This document shows positions 1 to 11,619 of a stretch of 64,000 nucleotides of DNA, piece after piece. Positions within the stretch are counted from its first letter, which is position 1, and every line of letters starts with the position of its first letter. Below the pieces are notes generated by a model. The model had not been told where the DNA came from. It ran no database searches and was given only the letters and a program-made list of their open reading frames with translations. The position numbers and the translations under genes are program-made. This DNA is from Euptelea pleiosperma (lineage: Eukaryota; Streptophyta; Magnoliopsida; Ranunculales; Eupteleaceae): positions 2,046,001-2,110,000 of the forward strand of contig CM068548.1 in assembly GCA_035048495.1 (NCBI GenBank), in the 5' to 3' direction.

Positions 1-1
1 C

Positions 2-2374
2 CTTCCGTGTGAGGCGTGTCATCGGGGTAGCAATGCTGGAGAATCCATCAATGAACCTCCGATAGTAGCCCGCCAAACCCAGGAAACTCCGAATTTCAGT
101 AACACTGCTCGGCGGCTCCCAGTTCAACACTGCTTCAACTTTCGACGGATCAACTGAGATTCCCTCCCCGGAAATAACATGACCCAAGAACTTTACATCC
201 TCTTGCCAGAATTCACATTTACTGAACTTGGCATAGAGTCGATGATCTCTCAACGTCTGTAGGGCTAGTCGCAGATGCTGCTCATGCTGTTCTTGAGTCC
301 GTGAGTAGATCAGGATATCATCAATAAAGACGATGATGAACTGATCGAGGTACAATCGGAAGATCCGGTTCATCAGATCCATGAATGCGGCTGGAGCATT
401 CGTCAATCCGAATGGCATGACTAGAAATTCATAATGGCCATACCGTGTCTGAAATGCTGTCTTCGAGATATCCTCATCTTTCACTCTGAGCTGATGATAC
501 CCAGACCTCAAGTCTATCTTCGAAAAGTAATGGGCTCCCCTCAACTGGTCAAACAGATCATCAATCCGCGGCAAAGGGTATTTATTCTTCACCGTGACCT
601 TGTTGATTTGTCTGTAGTCGATGCACATCCTCAGGGAACCGTCTTTCTTCTTCACGAACAGGACCGGAGCGCCCCAAGGGGAGACACTTGGTCTTATGAA
701 GCCCTTAGTTCCTAAGTCTTCCACCTGAACCTTCAGTTCCTTGAGCTCTGCAGGTGCCATTCTGTATGGCGCCTTAGAAATAGGTGAAGTCCCTAGCACA
801 AGCTCAATGGAAAACTCAACTTCTCTCTTTGGAGGCAATCCTGGTAGTTCCTCTGGAAAGATATCCTTGAACTCACTAACTACAGGAATCTGCTCCATTT
901 GTACCCTCTTGCTCTCTTCCCCCTCTAGAAAGGCAAGGAAACTAGTACAATCGGCCCGACGTTTCTTATAAACACGTAAGGCCGATACTACTGATGCATG
1001 GGGTGATAATTTTGCACCCACAAACTGAAAAGGAGACTGTCCCGGTATCTGGAACGTCACCCTCTTCGCATAACAATCCACTGTCGCATGATATGCTGAC
1101 AGCCAGTCCATCCCAAGAATAACGTCTACATCCGTCATCTCTAATAGGATCAAGTCAGCAATCAAATCATGATCTCCTATCCGAATCAAACAATTCTTAC
1201 ACATTTGATCTACAATACAGTTCCCTCCTAGAGGTGTAGATACAGTGAGCGTAAAATCTAATGACTCGAATTCAAAGCCTAAAGCATATGCAAATGTAAT
1301 AGATACAAAAGAATGGGTAGAACCCGAATCAATCAACACTTTAGCATACAAGTGTGAGATCAGAAGAGTACCTTCTACCACATTCTTGGATGCACTCGCA
1401 TCTTGCCGTGTAATGGCAAAGACTCGCCCCGGTATATTCGGCCTCTGAGTATTGCCCGCAGGCTTCTGATATGGTGCACGAGGGCAGTGCCTCTGTAAGT
1501 GTCCTACACCATTGCAGTTATAACAACGCCTATCTGCTCGCACAATCTGATTAGGAGGGGCGGAGTTGATCGGGTGTGCAGCAATGGTAGGAATAGATAA
1601 CTTCAGCTTCTTAGCTGAATCCGAATATCTCTGGGGAGCAGTAGGTGCAACTCGACCCTTTCCCTTAGGATCTGTACGATCCTTCAGGAAATCGCTGGTA
1701 TCCTTCTCCAGCGCCAATGCCATCTCTACGGTGGTGGCATACACATGAATCAACTGACCCACAATCATCCTCCTAATTCCAGACTTGAGGCCCGCCTGAA
1801 ATCTCTTCGCCTTTCTCTCCTCTGTCGAGATGATGTGTGGTGCATAAGCTGCCAAACGATCAAACTGGGTCACATACTGTGCCACAGTCATGGAACCCTG
1901 CTCGAGGGCCAAGAAGTCTGCCTCGAGCTGATCTCGGACAGAAACGGGGAAGTACTTCTCCAGAAATAGTCCCCTAAACTCTTCCCATGTGAGGACCACA
2001 TCGTCTCTCACGGAACGCACCATGTCCCACCAAGTCATAGCATCGCCCTTCAACATAAAGGTGGCCAACTCCACCTTACGATCCTCAGGGCATCTCATAG
2101 CCCGAAAAATCCTATCTACCTCACGTAACCACCCCTCGGCTTCCATTGGTTCAGGAAGACCTCTGAACTCCGGCGCTCGTAATCGTTGGAACTCTCGCAA
2201 ACTATCGTCCGGACGAGCACGAGCTGGCTCGGGACGAACCTCCTGAACATGCCGGTCCAAGGCAGCAGTGATATGACCCAAAGCCGCGTAAACGCCGGCT
2301 AACTGAGCCTCCGCACCTACCTCTGGAGTAGGCGTACGTGAGGTATTCTTACCTCTGGCTCTTCCACTTCTCAT
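2..2374 (-). CDS. Ty3/gypsy Gag-Pol (Gag, protease, start of reverse transcriptase), partial at the window edge
   Basis: Read on the minus strand from the ATG at 2374, the frame has no stop down to base 2, giving 791 open codons that continue beyond the window. I checked the whole frame codon by codon. In order it shows a retrotransposon Gag region (about residues 50-230), a CCHC zinc knuckle starting CYNCNGVGH (about residue 284, bases 1484-1525), an aspartic protease motif [12 protein letters not shown] (near 1330), and a reverse transcriptase with FVKKKDGS, the IDDIL catalytic motif (about 322-340) and the [12 protein letters not shown] motif near the left edge. This is the order of Ty3/gypsy elements. 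Small ORFs on the + strand here are its shadows. The open frame contrasts with every other retroelement in the window and suggests a recent insertion. Confidence 0.93.
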   Translation of the reverse strand, partial: MRSGRARGKNTSRTPTPEVGAEAQLAGVYAALGHITAALDRHVQEVRPEPARARPDDSLREFQRLRAPEFRGLPEPMEAEGWLREVDRIFRAMRCPEDRKVELATFMLKGDAMTWWDMVRSVRDDVVLTWEEFRGLFLEKYFPVSVRDQLEADFLALEQGSMTVAQYVTQFDRLAAYAPHIISTEERKAKRFQAGLKSGIRRMIVGQLIHVYATTVEMALALEKDTSDFLKDRTDPKGKGRVAPTAPQRYSDSAKKLKLSIPTIAAHPINSAPPNQIVRADRRCYNCNGVGHLQRHCPRAPYQKPAGNTQRPNIPGRVFAITRQDASASKNVVEGTLLISHLYAKVLIDSGSTHSFVSITFAYALGFEFESLDFTLTVSTPLGGNCIVDQMCKNCLIRIGDHDLIADLILLEMTDVDVILGMDWLSAYHATVDCYAKRVTFQIPGQSPFQFVGAKLSPHASVVSALRVYKKRRADCTSFLAFLEGEESKRVQMEQIPVVSEFKDIFPEELPGLPPKREVEFSIELVLGTSPISKAPYRMAPAELKELKVQVEDLGTKGFIRPSVSPWGAPVLFVKKKDGSLRMCIDYRQINKVTVKNKYPLPRIDDLFDQLRGAHYFSKIDLRSGYHQLRVKDEDISKTAFQTRYGHYEFLVMPFGLTNAPAAFMDLMNRIFRLYLDQFIIVFIDDILIYSRTQEQHEQHLRLALQTLRDHRLYAKFSKCEFWQEDVKFLGHVISGEGISVDPSKVEAVLNWEPPSSVTEIRSFLGLAGYYRRFIDGFSSIATPMTRLTRK

Positions 2375-2576
2375 TGCCTTTATAACAAAAGGACGAGTTA
2401 GGGACGCGCACAATAAATAGTTTTAAAAATAACAAGGAATCGTATTATGATGTTCTTTATCTTGTTAGTTCTTCATTCGTAAGGTTGTATTATGATCTTA
2501 ATTAATATATGATTTGATGAAAATGTATTATTCAATTTGGCTAAGGTACTATGTTTCCGAGGACTTGTAACCTAAA

Positions 2577-2588
2577 GCTCTGATACCA
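2577..2588 (-). promoter_or_regulatory. Primer-binding site of the gypsy element
   Basis: On the minus strand this reads TGGTATCAGAGC, the usual plant sequence complementary to the 3' end of initiator tRNA-Met. It lies three bases from the inner end of the LTR and about 200 bases before the Gag start, as expected for the start of minus-strand DNA synthesis. Confidence 0.9.
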
Positions 2589-3416
2589 AACTGTCACGCC
2601 CCCAAATCCGATATTAGGTCATATCGACCTTTCTCGTATCTTGAGGCGCGATCTGATCATACAAACGCACAGTTAAACAAAACTGGTATCACGATGCAGC
2701 GGAAATACACCGGATAATTTTTTTTTCATTTTGTTTAAACAATTCATAAGACGAAACGCACTTCATTGACACATTAATAATGTTAGAGGATGTCTTACTT
2801 CAAACAAAACCGTAATATGCCCATCCAAAAGAAAACATTGTATATATATCGTACTCCCAAATACATGTTACTAAACGGTCAAAAGACCTACATAACTCAT
2901 GTATCCTTCTACAAGATAGAAGAATTAAACAAAATATAACATCGTCAAAAGCACAGGTCTATCAACAGAAATGCTGGAAGCATCAGTCCAACTTCCCCTT
3001 ATCCTTTCCTGAAAACAAAACATTTTAAAACGATGAGCTAGGGCCCAGTAAGTACATTCCTCATGCGTAAAATCCACTTAAATCAGCGACTTTTGTTTAT
3101 TTTAAAACAAATACAATTTGCAAATGTATTTCACATATAATTCGATAAAACTCAACTCTCCATCAATTACTTACGTATAACTTCGAATACAATGAAGTCT
3201 TTTCATATAATAGTCAACCTTTCTCTTATCGGAATACCCATGACCATTTCTATAAAGTCAAACTATCAATTCTGATGTATTTCGTACCAACATTCCATCG
3301 GTCCTAGTGTACGATGTCAACACTTCTAGTCCACAAGTAAACTCCCTAATGTGCACACTAATTGTTTCATTAGGTATCCTCTCTCCGGATTCCCTAATTT
3401 TCTTTTAGGTATAAAT

Positions 3417-3565
3417 ACCCGAGGGGTCTCATGAATGAGACAACGCCTCTTCTTTAGGGGACTGGAACCCCAAGGGGTCTTAAGGAAATAAGACAACGCC
3501 TGATGCTTTAGGGGACTAAAACCCCAAGGGGTCTCGAAGAAATGAGACAACGCCTGATTCCAACT
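3417..3565. repeat. Three 51-54 bp tandem subrepeats inside the gypsy LTR
   Basis: The string AGGGGTCT recurs at 3422, 3473 and 3527, each time followed by an AAATRAGACAACGCCT-like segment. Two of the units contain the small palindrome ACCCCAAGGGGT. They lie between the TATA box and the primer-binding site, so they would be in the leader or R/U5 part of the transcript. Confidence 0.8.
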
Positions 3566-4019
3566 AATCTGATATTCCACATTCCCAATCACGTTCTTAT
3601 TCATGTCATCAATCGTATTTATATGCATAAAATAATAATGTTTGTAGAAACATCTTTACATGCATAGCATTCCTATTTTTGTATTTTGAAACTAAAAATA
3701 AGAACATTTAAGCCCTATTAATATCTTAGAAAATGAATACATAAAACGGATGTAAAACGCATATATCTCATTTTAAATGAATTTGAGCATGACTTCATCC
3801 AACTAAATAGATTACGTATGTCCTCATCTATCATAATTTCATGCTTTTAAGATTACAAGAAATTATCAATGCATTTACACATTTTATGTGGAAAATACAA
3901 GAATTAGGATTTTTCCTTGCTAAAATTTAACAGATAACAAGAATAGCATTTTCAGACATTTTCCCCAAAAATAATAGAATTTTCTAGAATTTTTCTACAA
4001 TATTCTGCGAATTTTCTAC

Positions 4020-4146
4020 TATTTCAAAAAAAATAAAAATAAAAATTAATATTTATAAATAAATAAATAAATAAATAATAATTAATCAATTAAATAAATA
4101 AATAAATAATAATTAATTAAATAAATAATTAATTAAATAAATAAAG
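4020..4146. repeat. Low-complexity AAATA tract
   Basis: A run of AAATAAATAA-type sequence broken by AATTAATTAA, inside the gypsy LTR upstream of the subrepeats in transcript terms. No coding signal. Confidence 0.85.
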
Positions 4147-4696
4147 GCATAAAATAAATAACTATGTACTTACAAGTGAATACGCTAGAATCCCAAATCT
4201 TTGAACCTCGTACGATGCGAATCTCGAGGTAGCGCGTATCTCGAGGCAGTAGGCCCCACAAAAAAAAACTTTTCAAAGGACCTCCTGAATATTTTCAGGA
4301 ATTCCTGGGAATTTTCTAGAATTTCTTCTAGTTGAGGGACTTTTTTGCAAATATTCTTACCTCAGGGGTTAGAATGCAAATACCCAAATTGATGTAATTT
4401 TCTTAAGGCTTGGCCTTCTATTTATAGAGGTTGAGAACTCAGAACTTTTTATTTTTAACCGATGTGGGACTAAAATTTTGGAAATTGTCTTTTTTTCTTT
4501 TTTTTTTTGAATTTTAATAAAAACTTAAAATGTTGCTCGGAACTAAACACAATAACTTTTGACTCGCACGTCCGATTTGGATGAACTTGATACCGATAGA
4601 AAGCTATTGTTGAGACCTTTAAAATGGCATACATATAATGTTCAAAGTATTATAAAAAGTCTACTATAATATTGCTAGAAATAGGGTCATTACACT

Positions 4697-5490
4697 GCAT
4701 CTCAGACCTATTCCTAGCAAAAGAATGTTGCTCATGTGTATCAGTTGCGCCAGAGCATTGCCACTCTTCGTCAAGGACACTTGCCTTTGGCCGAGTATTT
4801 TGCTAAGCTTCGTAGCATGTGGGAGGAACTTGATTATTATCAAGTTTTTACCCCTGCTTGTACCACGGATGGTAAGGCATATCGCACGTTGGTGGATCAG
4901 AACAGGATATGAGTTCCTTGCTGGCTTGAATGTTGATTTCGAGTTAGCCCGTGTCCAGTTGCTCAGTAAAGATGATTTACCCTCGCTTAACCAAGTATAC
5001 GCCTATGTTCAAAGTGAAGAAAGTCGCAGAGATGTCATGTCTCCTCTTCTCAAACATGAAAAGTATGCCCTGGCTACAGTTTCATTATCACAGAAACCAC
5101 CACAACATTGCCCTAAAGGTCCTCCACCTACTTGTGCTCATTGTAGCAAGAAAGGCCACAGTCAAGATAAATGCTGGAGTCTTCATATGTGTGAGGGGTG
5201 TGGCAAGAAGGGCCATAGTTAAGAAAAATGTTGGAATATTGTTGGACGACCCCCGCAATCGTCCCTGCCGTCGTCACGTGCACCCCCCACTGCCCACAGC
5301 GTTGCTATGGATACTCCTACAGATCCATCCCCTTCCTCAGACACACCACCAGTTACTATTTCTCGAGAGGAGCTCGAGAATATACGGCGCTTTATGGCCC
5401 ACTTGGATGGACCTTCGGCCACTTCTGCATTTGCCTAGTCAGGTACCATCAGTTCTGCCCATCATGTTTCCGCCTCTACTTCTTCCTCAC
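4697..5490 (+). pseudogene. copia Gag, C-terminal two thirds, broken
   Basis: Recognisable Gag text includes YFAKLRSMWEELDYYQVF, then after a frame change FLAGLNVDFELARVQLL and YVQSEESRRD, then two CCHC-type knuckles (CAHCSKKGHSQDKC and CEGCGKKGHS). It has premature stops: a TAG where copia Gag has Gln in the TYSQQ-like segment near 4715, a frameshift near 4910 and a TAA at 5221 just after the second knuckle. The Gln-codon stops fit C-to-T decay of a methylated element. The N-terminus is cut off by the gypsy LTR. Confidence 0.85.
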
Positions 5491-6646
5491 CCTGGATTAT
5501 TGATTCGGGGGCTTCAGAGCATATGACGGGTATGTCTACCTTATTTTCTTCCTATTCTGTGGGTTCTGGGGCTGATAAAGTCCGCATCGCAGATGGCACC
5601 CTTTCCTCTGTCTCTGGGAAAGGTCGTGTCATAGCCACATCTGAGATTTCTTTATCCTCTGTCCTTCATGTTCCCAAGTTTGATACTAACCTGCTTTCTG
5701 TTAGCTCTCTCACAAAAACCCTGAATTGTTGTGTCACTTTCTTTCCTTCTTATTGTGTGTTTCAGGACTTGGTCACGAGGAGGACGATTGGCACTGGACG
5801 TGAAGTGAATGGTCTCTATCTCCTGGATGCGTCTCCCACAGTTCCAGCAGCGTTGCAGTCTCGTAGTCATAATAATAGTTTCAATAAGGAACAGCTACTG
5901 TCTTGGCATGCTCGTCTTGGTCATGTGTCTTTTCCATATTTACGTCTCTTATTTCCTGCATTGTTTCAGTCTGTATCGCTGTCTGAACTTCATTGTGAAG
6001 TGTGTGCTCTGTCCAAGTACACTCGTTCTGTTTTCCCACCACAGGGTAATAAAAGTAATGCTATTTTTGATTTGATTCATTCTGATGTTTGGGGCCCGTC
6101 CCCGGTTACTTCCATTTTTGGTTATCGCTACTTTGTCTCGTTTGTGGATGATTTCTCTAGGTGCACATGGATATTTGTTATGAAATCTAAAGATGAAGTG
6201 TTTTCTATCTTCCAAAACTTCCACAAACTAATCCTTACCCAGTTTGGAAAGTGTATAAAAGTTCTCCGATCTGATCAAGGGGGGGAGTACATGTATGGGG
6301 GGTTGAAGTTGTACTTGGCAGAGCATGGTATTGAGCATCAAAATTCATGTGTGTTCACCCCACAACAAAATGGGGTGGCCAAAAGAAAAAATCGACATCT
6401 ACTGGAAGTGGTTCGTTCTCTCCTTTTGTGGTACAATGTTCCGAAAACTTATTGGTCAACCGTATGCCGTCTCGGTCTCTTCAGTTCCACACTCCTTTTC
6501 AGTTCCTTCGTCCCTCTAGTCCTCCATTTGCGGTTCCTCCGAAAATCTTTGGCTGTGTTTGTTACGTCCATATCATTGGCTCTCATCGGAGAAAGTTGGA
6601 CCCTAAAGCACTTAAATGTGTGTTCCTAGGGTACTCCTCAAGCTAG
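5491..6646 (+). pseudogene. copia protease and integrase, broken
   Basis: The protease site DSGASEHMTG lies near 5505-5530. The integrase zinc-binding part is visible as WHARLGHVSF followed by HCEVCALSKYTRS, and the catalytic core as HSDVWGPSP, FVDDFSRCTWIF and DQGGEYM. Near 6450 the reading frame shifts with loss of a few conserved residues; the sequence resumes in another frame with FQFLRPSSPPFAVPPKIFGC and LDPKALKCVFLGY. A premature stop follows. Confidence 0.85.
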
Positions 6647-6652
6647 AAGGGG

Positions 6653-8676
6653 TATAAATGTTATCATCCTCCCACACGAAGGAGGTTTGTTACTATGGAT
6701 GTCACTTTTCTAGAATCGGCTCCTTTTTTTTCCGCTGTTAGCCCTGCCGATCCTCAGGGGGAGAGTAGTTGGTGTGAGGAACGGCATGTGACCCCTGCTT
6801 TGCCCGTGACATTAGATGATCTAGTTATTGATACTATTATGCATGACAGAAACACTAGCAAGCAGGGGGAGCTGCAAGTCTATACTCGTCGTAGAGTAAG
6901 GGAGACAAAGACCATTCCTGAATGTCAAGGTCAAGACTCCTCCTCACTGGATCCAGGTAATTCCTCATTTGGTTCCCCTTTGGTTTTCCCTTCTTTATGT
7001 GATAGTAGTTCTGATCTTCCTATTGCTCTTCGGAAAGGGAAGAGATCCTGTACTCAACACCCTATTGCTAATTTTGTTTCCTATGATAACGTATCACCAT
7101 CCTACAAATCTTTTGTTACCTCCCTGTCCTCTGTTACTCTTCCTTCTTCTGTCACAGAGGCTCTAGCACAACCCAGATGGAAGGAGGCGATGGTTGAGGA
7201 AATGAACGCACTGGAAAAAAATAACACATGGGAATTGGTTCGGTTACCACAGGGCAAGAAGTCGGTTGGATGTAAGTGGGTCTATACAGTGAAATGCAAA
7301 CCGGATGGATCTGTGGATAGATACAAGGCACGGCTGGTGGCTAAGGGCTATTCTCAGACATATGGTATTGACTACAAGGAGACATTCGCTCCTGTAGCCA
7401 AACTAAACTCTATTCGGGTTATTCTCTCACTCGCAGCAAGTCAGTCCTGGCCACTACTACAGCTTGATGTTAAGAATGCATTCCTCCATGGTGACTTGAA
7501 AGAAGAAGTTTACATGCTCCCCCCTCCGGGGTTTCGGGTGTCTGATGACATGCAGAGAGTGTGTAAGTTGAAGAAAACTCTGTATGGTTTGAAACAGTCA
7601 CCAAGAGCATGGTTTGAAAGATTCAGTGGAGCAGTTAAACAATTGGAATACAACCAAGGTCAGGCAGACCACACACTCTTTATCAGACGAGTAGGGGGGA
7701 CTACGACTATCCTAATTGTGTATGTGGACGACATTATTGTCACAGAGAACTGTGCAACAGAAATTTCCAGACTTAAGAGCTTCTTGGCAACTAAATTTGA
7801 AATTAAGGATCTAGGCACCTTAAAGTACTTCTTGGGCATTGAGGTTGCAAGATCGAATGAGGGGATATACATATGCCAGAGGAAATATGTATTGGATTTA
7901 CTTCAGGATACAGGCATGTTGGGGGCACGACCTGTTGATACCCCGATTGAAGCAAACCATCGGCTAGATGGTCAATCAGGAGAACTCCTTGAAGATGTGG
8001 GTAGCTTTCAGAGACTCGTGGGACGCCTCATCTACCTAGCTCACACACGACCGGATATTGCATATGCCGTGAGTGTGGTGAGCCAGTACATGCACGAGCC
8101 TCGCACACTGCACTTGGAAGCTACTAACCATATCTTGAGATACTTGAAGTCATCCCCAGGGAAGGGATTGTTATTTCGTCGTCATGGGCATACGAGGGTT
8201 GAAGGCTTTACTAATGCAGATTGGGCTGGTGCCCAAGATGATAGACGGTCTACTTCAGGCTATTGCACATTTGTGGGAGGCAATCTAGTAACCTAGAGGA
8301 GCAAGAAGCAGCAAGTGGTAGCTCGGTCAAGTGCGGAAGCCGAATTCCGATCTATGGCTCATGGTCTGTGTGAGCTACTATGGCTCAAATTTTACTTAGG
8401 GAGCTAGGTTTCCTGATTGAAGGATCTATGTCGTTATATTGTGACAACAAGGCGGCCATAAGCATTGCACATAATCCCGTGCAACATGATAGAACAAAGC
8501 ACATCGAAGTCGATAGACATTTCATTCGCGAGAAAGTTACTTCGGGAGTAATCTGTACACCATTCGTGCCTACGTCAGAACAAGTGGCCGATGTTCTCAC
8601 CAAAGGTATTGCGGTTGCTCAATTTCGGGCTTGTTTGGACAAGTTAGGCATGATCGATATTCATGCACCAACTTGA
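6653..8676 (+). pseudogene. copia reverse transcriptase and RNase H, one in-frame stop
   Basis: A long open stretch (6695-8296) carries the copia [61 protein letters not shown], the catalytic YVDDIIVT (near 7720) and [10 protein letters not shown]. RNase H begins at [18 protein letters not shown]; a TAG at 8294-8296 replaces the expected Trp of NLVTW. The rest continues in the same frame through DNKAAISIAHNPV, RTKHIEVDRHFI and QVADVLTKG to a stop at 8676. RT and RNase H active-site residues are otherwise present. Confidence 0.92.
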
Positions 8677-8683
8677 GGGGGAG

Positions 8684-8879
8684 TGTTGTCAGTATGAGGG
8701 AGAATATAATATAAGATATATGGTGGGTGGAGATATTAATGTGGGTGTAATTGTTTTGACCTAGTAATATAAATAATATTGTGGGACGTTGGTAGATTTA
8801 ACTCTCCAACGCTTTCCCTTCTTCTTTTTCTCTCTTCTTCTCCTCTCTTCCTGAAACCCTAAAATTCTACTAGTCACAC
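8684..8879 (+). mobile_element. 3' LTR of the broken copia element
   Basis: It starts TGTTGTCAGTATGAGGG directly after the polypurine tract and includes a TATA-like TATAAATAA (near 8768) and a CT-rich R/U5 ending near GTCACACA. The start is firm. The right end is estimated from the size of related short copia LTRs, because the 5' LTR lies outside the window. Its first bases match the LTR start of the copia at 43.2-48.5 kb. Confidence 0.65.
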
Positions 8880-10743
8880 ATGTATTATCAAGTACGTGAG
8901 CCAAACACATGATAAGTGGGCCGCTAACATATCAAGTCAACCTGGGGGACCCGATTAACATAGTATTTTAATTCTTTTTGTCATTAATACTTTGACAAGA
9001 TTCCATGACAGCTACAGGTACCTTACTAAATTAGCAAGAATCTCATTCAATCTCACAAAAGAGAAACCCATTTATGTAAGAGAAATGACTCTCAATTATA
9101 GTCAAACACAGAGTGGAAGACTTATTAAAACACTAATATTAATTACATAAAGATTCTAAGGAGAGTCCAATCATTTTCAAATTAGGCTAACTCATTAGGT
9201 TAACTTAACTCCGACGTGACATGCTATGATTGGAGAGTCCCTCACCTGACTCATTCAACAAATAGAAAAGTCTCTAACACAATCACAGTCCTTCCATGAA
9301 TTGTACTTCCTTCTGAATCTATAAATTAAGGTCAAGAGCAAAGGTATGATCATCGAATCTCCAGTCAATTCATTTGCAGCTCCATCTTCCTTCTCTTGCT
9401 TGAGTGTTGGACTGTCTTCGTCCAATCAGTAAAGGAAGCAAGAGTTCAGAACTTGAGGATCATGAGATGAAGAAATTTTCCTACAATACGGGTTATTAAA
9501 TAGGGTTTCTGGTCAATTGATTGGCACTAGGTTTACAGGGTTTGAAACGAGACAAGCATACTTAGGTGTCAGAGAGGAACATAATAAGGTCTAAAGTGGG
9601 TCAACTAGTTTTGAAGTGGTGGCTTCATGCAGCTTGTAGGGATTTGCGTAGACTAATACTACATAGCCGTTGGAAGATTTGGGAACGAAATAAGGTCTAA
9701 AGTAGTCTAAGGGATCTACAACTAGTTTTGGAGTGGTGGCTATCGCGTGGCTTGTAGGGAGTTGAGTAAACTAATACCTGCATTATTCAAAGTATCATAA
9801 CCATCTAGGCCAATACGCGTAGTTCTCATAAGGTACTGTGATGATACACAGTTATATTAAGTACTAAAAAATGATTCAGAACCTTGTTCCTATAGTATAT
9901 GAGTGTCTTCGAACAGAAAAAAGATTTAAAAAAAAATCATTTTTTGGCTTAAATAAGCATTAAAAATGGTTTAACCTTATCAGGATAGTATTATTTTTTT
10001 CTCATTGCCTCGATTCGTCGTGGTCGAGATGTCCCTCTCAACGAGACCAAGATTTTAAACCTTAAGTACCTATTCGAAATTCTAGTGTTCAAGAGTGTGC
10101 TAACTGCTAAGACTTGGACAGGGATGAAGGCATTGTAGAATCCTCAGTCAGGAAAAAAAAAATAAAGCGTGAATGATTGAACTCATTCAGGCCAGTGTGC
10201 AACTCCATTAGTATTATTTACCTAATTTAAATTTCAAGGTGCCTCAATTCAGTCCCCAAAAAACTGGATAAAGATTAAAAATTATGCTTTTCTGGTCTGT
10301 CTACTCATTTGATTGTAGTGGATAGGCTGTACCCTAGGTTCAGGTCTTCGTCTTCTTGACCAAGTTTCAAATTAGCAACAAAATTTTGTAAAATCAAACC
10401 CTCCTGGAATCAACAAAATTGGTCCTGTTACACCACTTCATCCCTCATTCCAACAAGTGGACAAGAAATCTCAACATTGGTCTGACCCTCATCGTGGAAC
10501 GACCACCACCTAAGTAGGAACATTCCACCCTAAATCCAGCTTCTAATCCATTCCGGAACCTCCTCTTGCCCCCTCCAGGTCCTCCACAGCAAACCCACTA
10601 ACATGATCTAAAGTTGTACTCAGGTGTAGATTTTGTTGTTTCTACAATCTTGATAATGTCAAACTTTATGTTTCATACGCATACGTGTTATAAATCAAGT
10701 AAATCTTCATTAGAAAGTACAGAGAGAGAGAGATGGAACTTAC
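8880..10743. other. Non-coding stretch with no recognisable gene
   Basis: No conserved coding sequence was seen on either strand. It contains an imperfect tandem repeat (9578-9775) and a TATA-like CTATAAATTA near 9320. If the exon at 10744-11001 is real, this stretch is its first intron; I did not find the next exon here. Confidence 0.5.
9578..9775. repeat. Imperfect two-copy tandem repeat, about 110 bp per unit
   Basis: Both units contain ATAAGGTCTAAAGT, then AACTAGTTTTG, GTGGTGGCT, GCTTGTAGGGA and AGACTAATAC or AAACTAATAC in the same order. They diverge by short substitutions and one insertion. Confidence 0.75.
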
Positions 10744-11001
10744 GATGGGGAAATCGAGAGGGGAGCGGCGAGTCATCTTCTCTTCCTCGGGAGCCATACA
10801 AACCACCTGCCTCCTCCGATGCGATATCACCGCACGTCGGGGTATGATGAACGGCGTAAGAGTAAGGGTGCATCGACTTCCCATATGCGCGCGAAGGCGG
10901 AGATCGCTCGACGACGACGACGACGTCGATGCTCCTGCTGATGCAGAGGTCACTACTGTTGAAGGCGAAGAGAGAGATAATGAGAGGCATAACAACGCCA
11001 T
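10744..11001 (-). CDS. Probable first coding exon of a plastid-targeted protein, gene partial
   Basis: The minus-strand ATG at 11001 opens 86 codons ending at a strong donor (ATC, then GTAAGT, at 10743). The N-terminal 65 or so residues are rich in Ser, Thr, Ala and Arg with few acidic residues (MALLCLSLSL, poly-Ser, HRRRQVVC), as in chloroplast transit peptides. They are followed by the acidic and basic segment MAPEEEKMTRRSPLDFPI. An in-frame Met 34 codons upstream exists, but that extension is basic and unlike a transit peptide start. I do not know the product for certain. The next exon was not found down to 8.9 kb, so it may lie beyond the nested retrotransposons or be lost. GC content and codon use differ from the surrounding AT-rich DNA, which supports a real exon. 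Confidence 0.5.
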
Positions 11002-11330
11002 GAGTTCTCGCTTGCTTCGGCGTAATTGGTGGCGGTGAACTGGTGACGTGTGTGCTCTCTCTACTTCCTCTTTCTTTCTCCCCCCAAATCTTTTCTCACC
11101 CAAGACCCAAAAAGTTGAAGACCAACCGCCTTTAGCTCAATAGGCTTTGTCACACCATCCACCCTTTCTCTATGTATCCGAAACTGGTGCGGTTTCTTCA
11201 GTGCTTCGCAGCTGTATAGTACCCATGATCATGTGCGGCTCCTAATGCATCCTAAAACGCGACAACCACCACCACTTGATGAGTTGTGGGGTCCATCCAA
11301 ATTATTGAATTAAGAATCTTACAACATTAA
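11002..11330. other. Presumed upstream region of the plastid-protein exon
   Basis: Only CT-rich and unique sequence was seen, with no conserved ORF. By position it would hold the 5' UTR and promoter of the minus-strand exon; I could not pick a convincing TATA box. Confidence 0.35.
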
Positions 11331-11619
11331 GGTCGTGTTTGATTGCACGGAAAATTTTCCCGAGAAAATACATCTGGGTTATGCCTTAAATGGCTGATTG
11401 ATTGCAACTAAGAACACATATTTCAATCATGTGAAAAAATAAATGTGTATTTTATGGTGGAAATGAATTCTCACCTATCTGGAGCTTAGTAGGAAAAATT
11501 ATCCAGAGTTGAATGGCTTGTTAAGGAAAATTATACAGATTTATACTGGCTATCAAACAATGGACAGTTGTGTTTTCCTAAGAAAAATACAATTTTCCCA
11601 CTTGTAATCAAACACGGCC
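11331..11619. mobile_element. Tourist-like MITE, copy 1, 289 bp
   Basis: Terminal inverted repeats GGTCGTGTTTGATTGCA and TGTAATCAAACACGGCC enclose AT-rich, internally palindromic sequence without an ORF. The left flank is TAA and the right flank AAA, a decayed 3-bp duplication typical of PIF/Harbinger (Tourist) MITEs. A related copy with a perfect TAA duplication lies at 25113-25406. Confidence 0.8.

Larger units (their letters stand above)
2592..4694 (-). mobile_element. 5' LTR of the gypsy element, 2,103 bp
   Basis: On the + strand the block begins TGTCACGCCCCC next to the primer-binding site and ends GGGTCATTACA. On the minus strand it therefore starts TGTAATGACCC and ends in CA, giving normal TG...CA LTR ends. 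A TATA box (TATAAATA on the minus strand, 4419-4426) fits a U3 promoter. Directly right of 4694 the sequence changes to copia Gag coding sequence, so the element is inserted in that gene. The expected target duplication is the next five bases (CTGCA), whose second copy would lie left of the window. The LTR contains three GC-rich subrepeats (3417-3565) and an A/T-rich stretch (4020-4146). Confidence 0.87.
4695..8879 (+). mobile_element. Degenerate Ty1/copia element, 5' part displaced by the gypsy insertion
   Basis: Gag, protease, integrase, reverse transcriptase and RNase H follow each other on the + strand in the copia order (integrase before RT), then a polypurine tract TTGAGGGGGAG (8673-8683) and a 3' LTR. 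The start of gag and the 5' LTR are missing because the gypsy LTR abuts the coding sequence at 4695; they should lie left of the gypsy element. Several frames are broken, so the element cannot move on its own. Confidence 0.9.

Noticed and set aside
434..2246. A run of + strand ORFs at the left edge
   Set aside because: They lie opposite the continuous minus-strand gypsy Gag-Pol frame and have no domain of their own.
10688..11038. Two other ORFs overlapping the putative plastid-protein exon
   Set aside because: Only the frame starting at 11001 has a transit-peptide profile and ends at a donor site.
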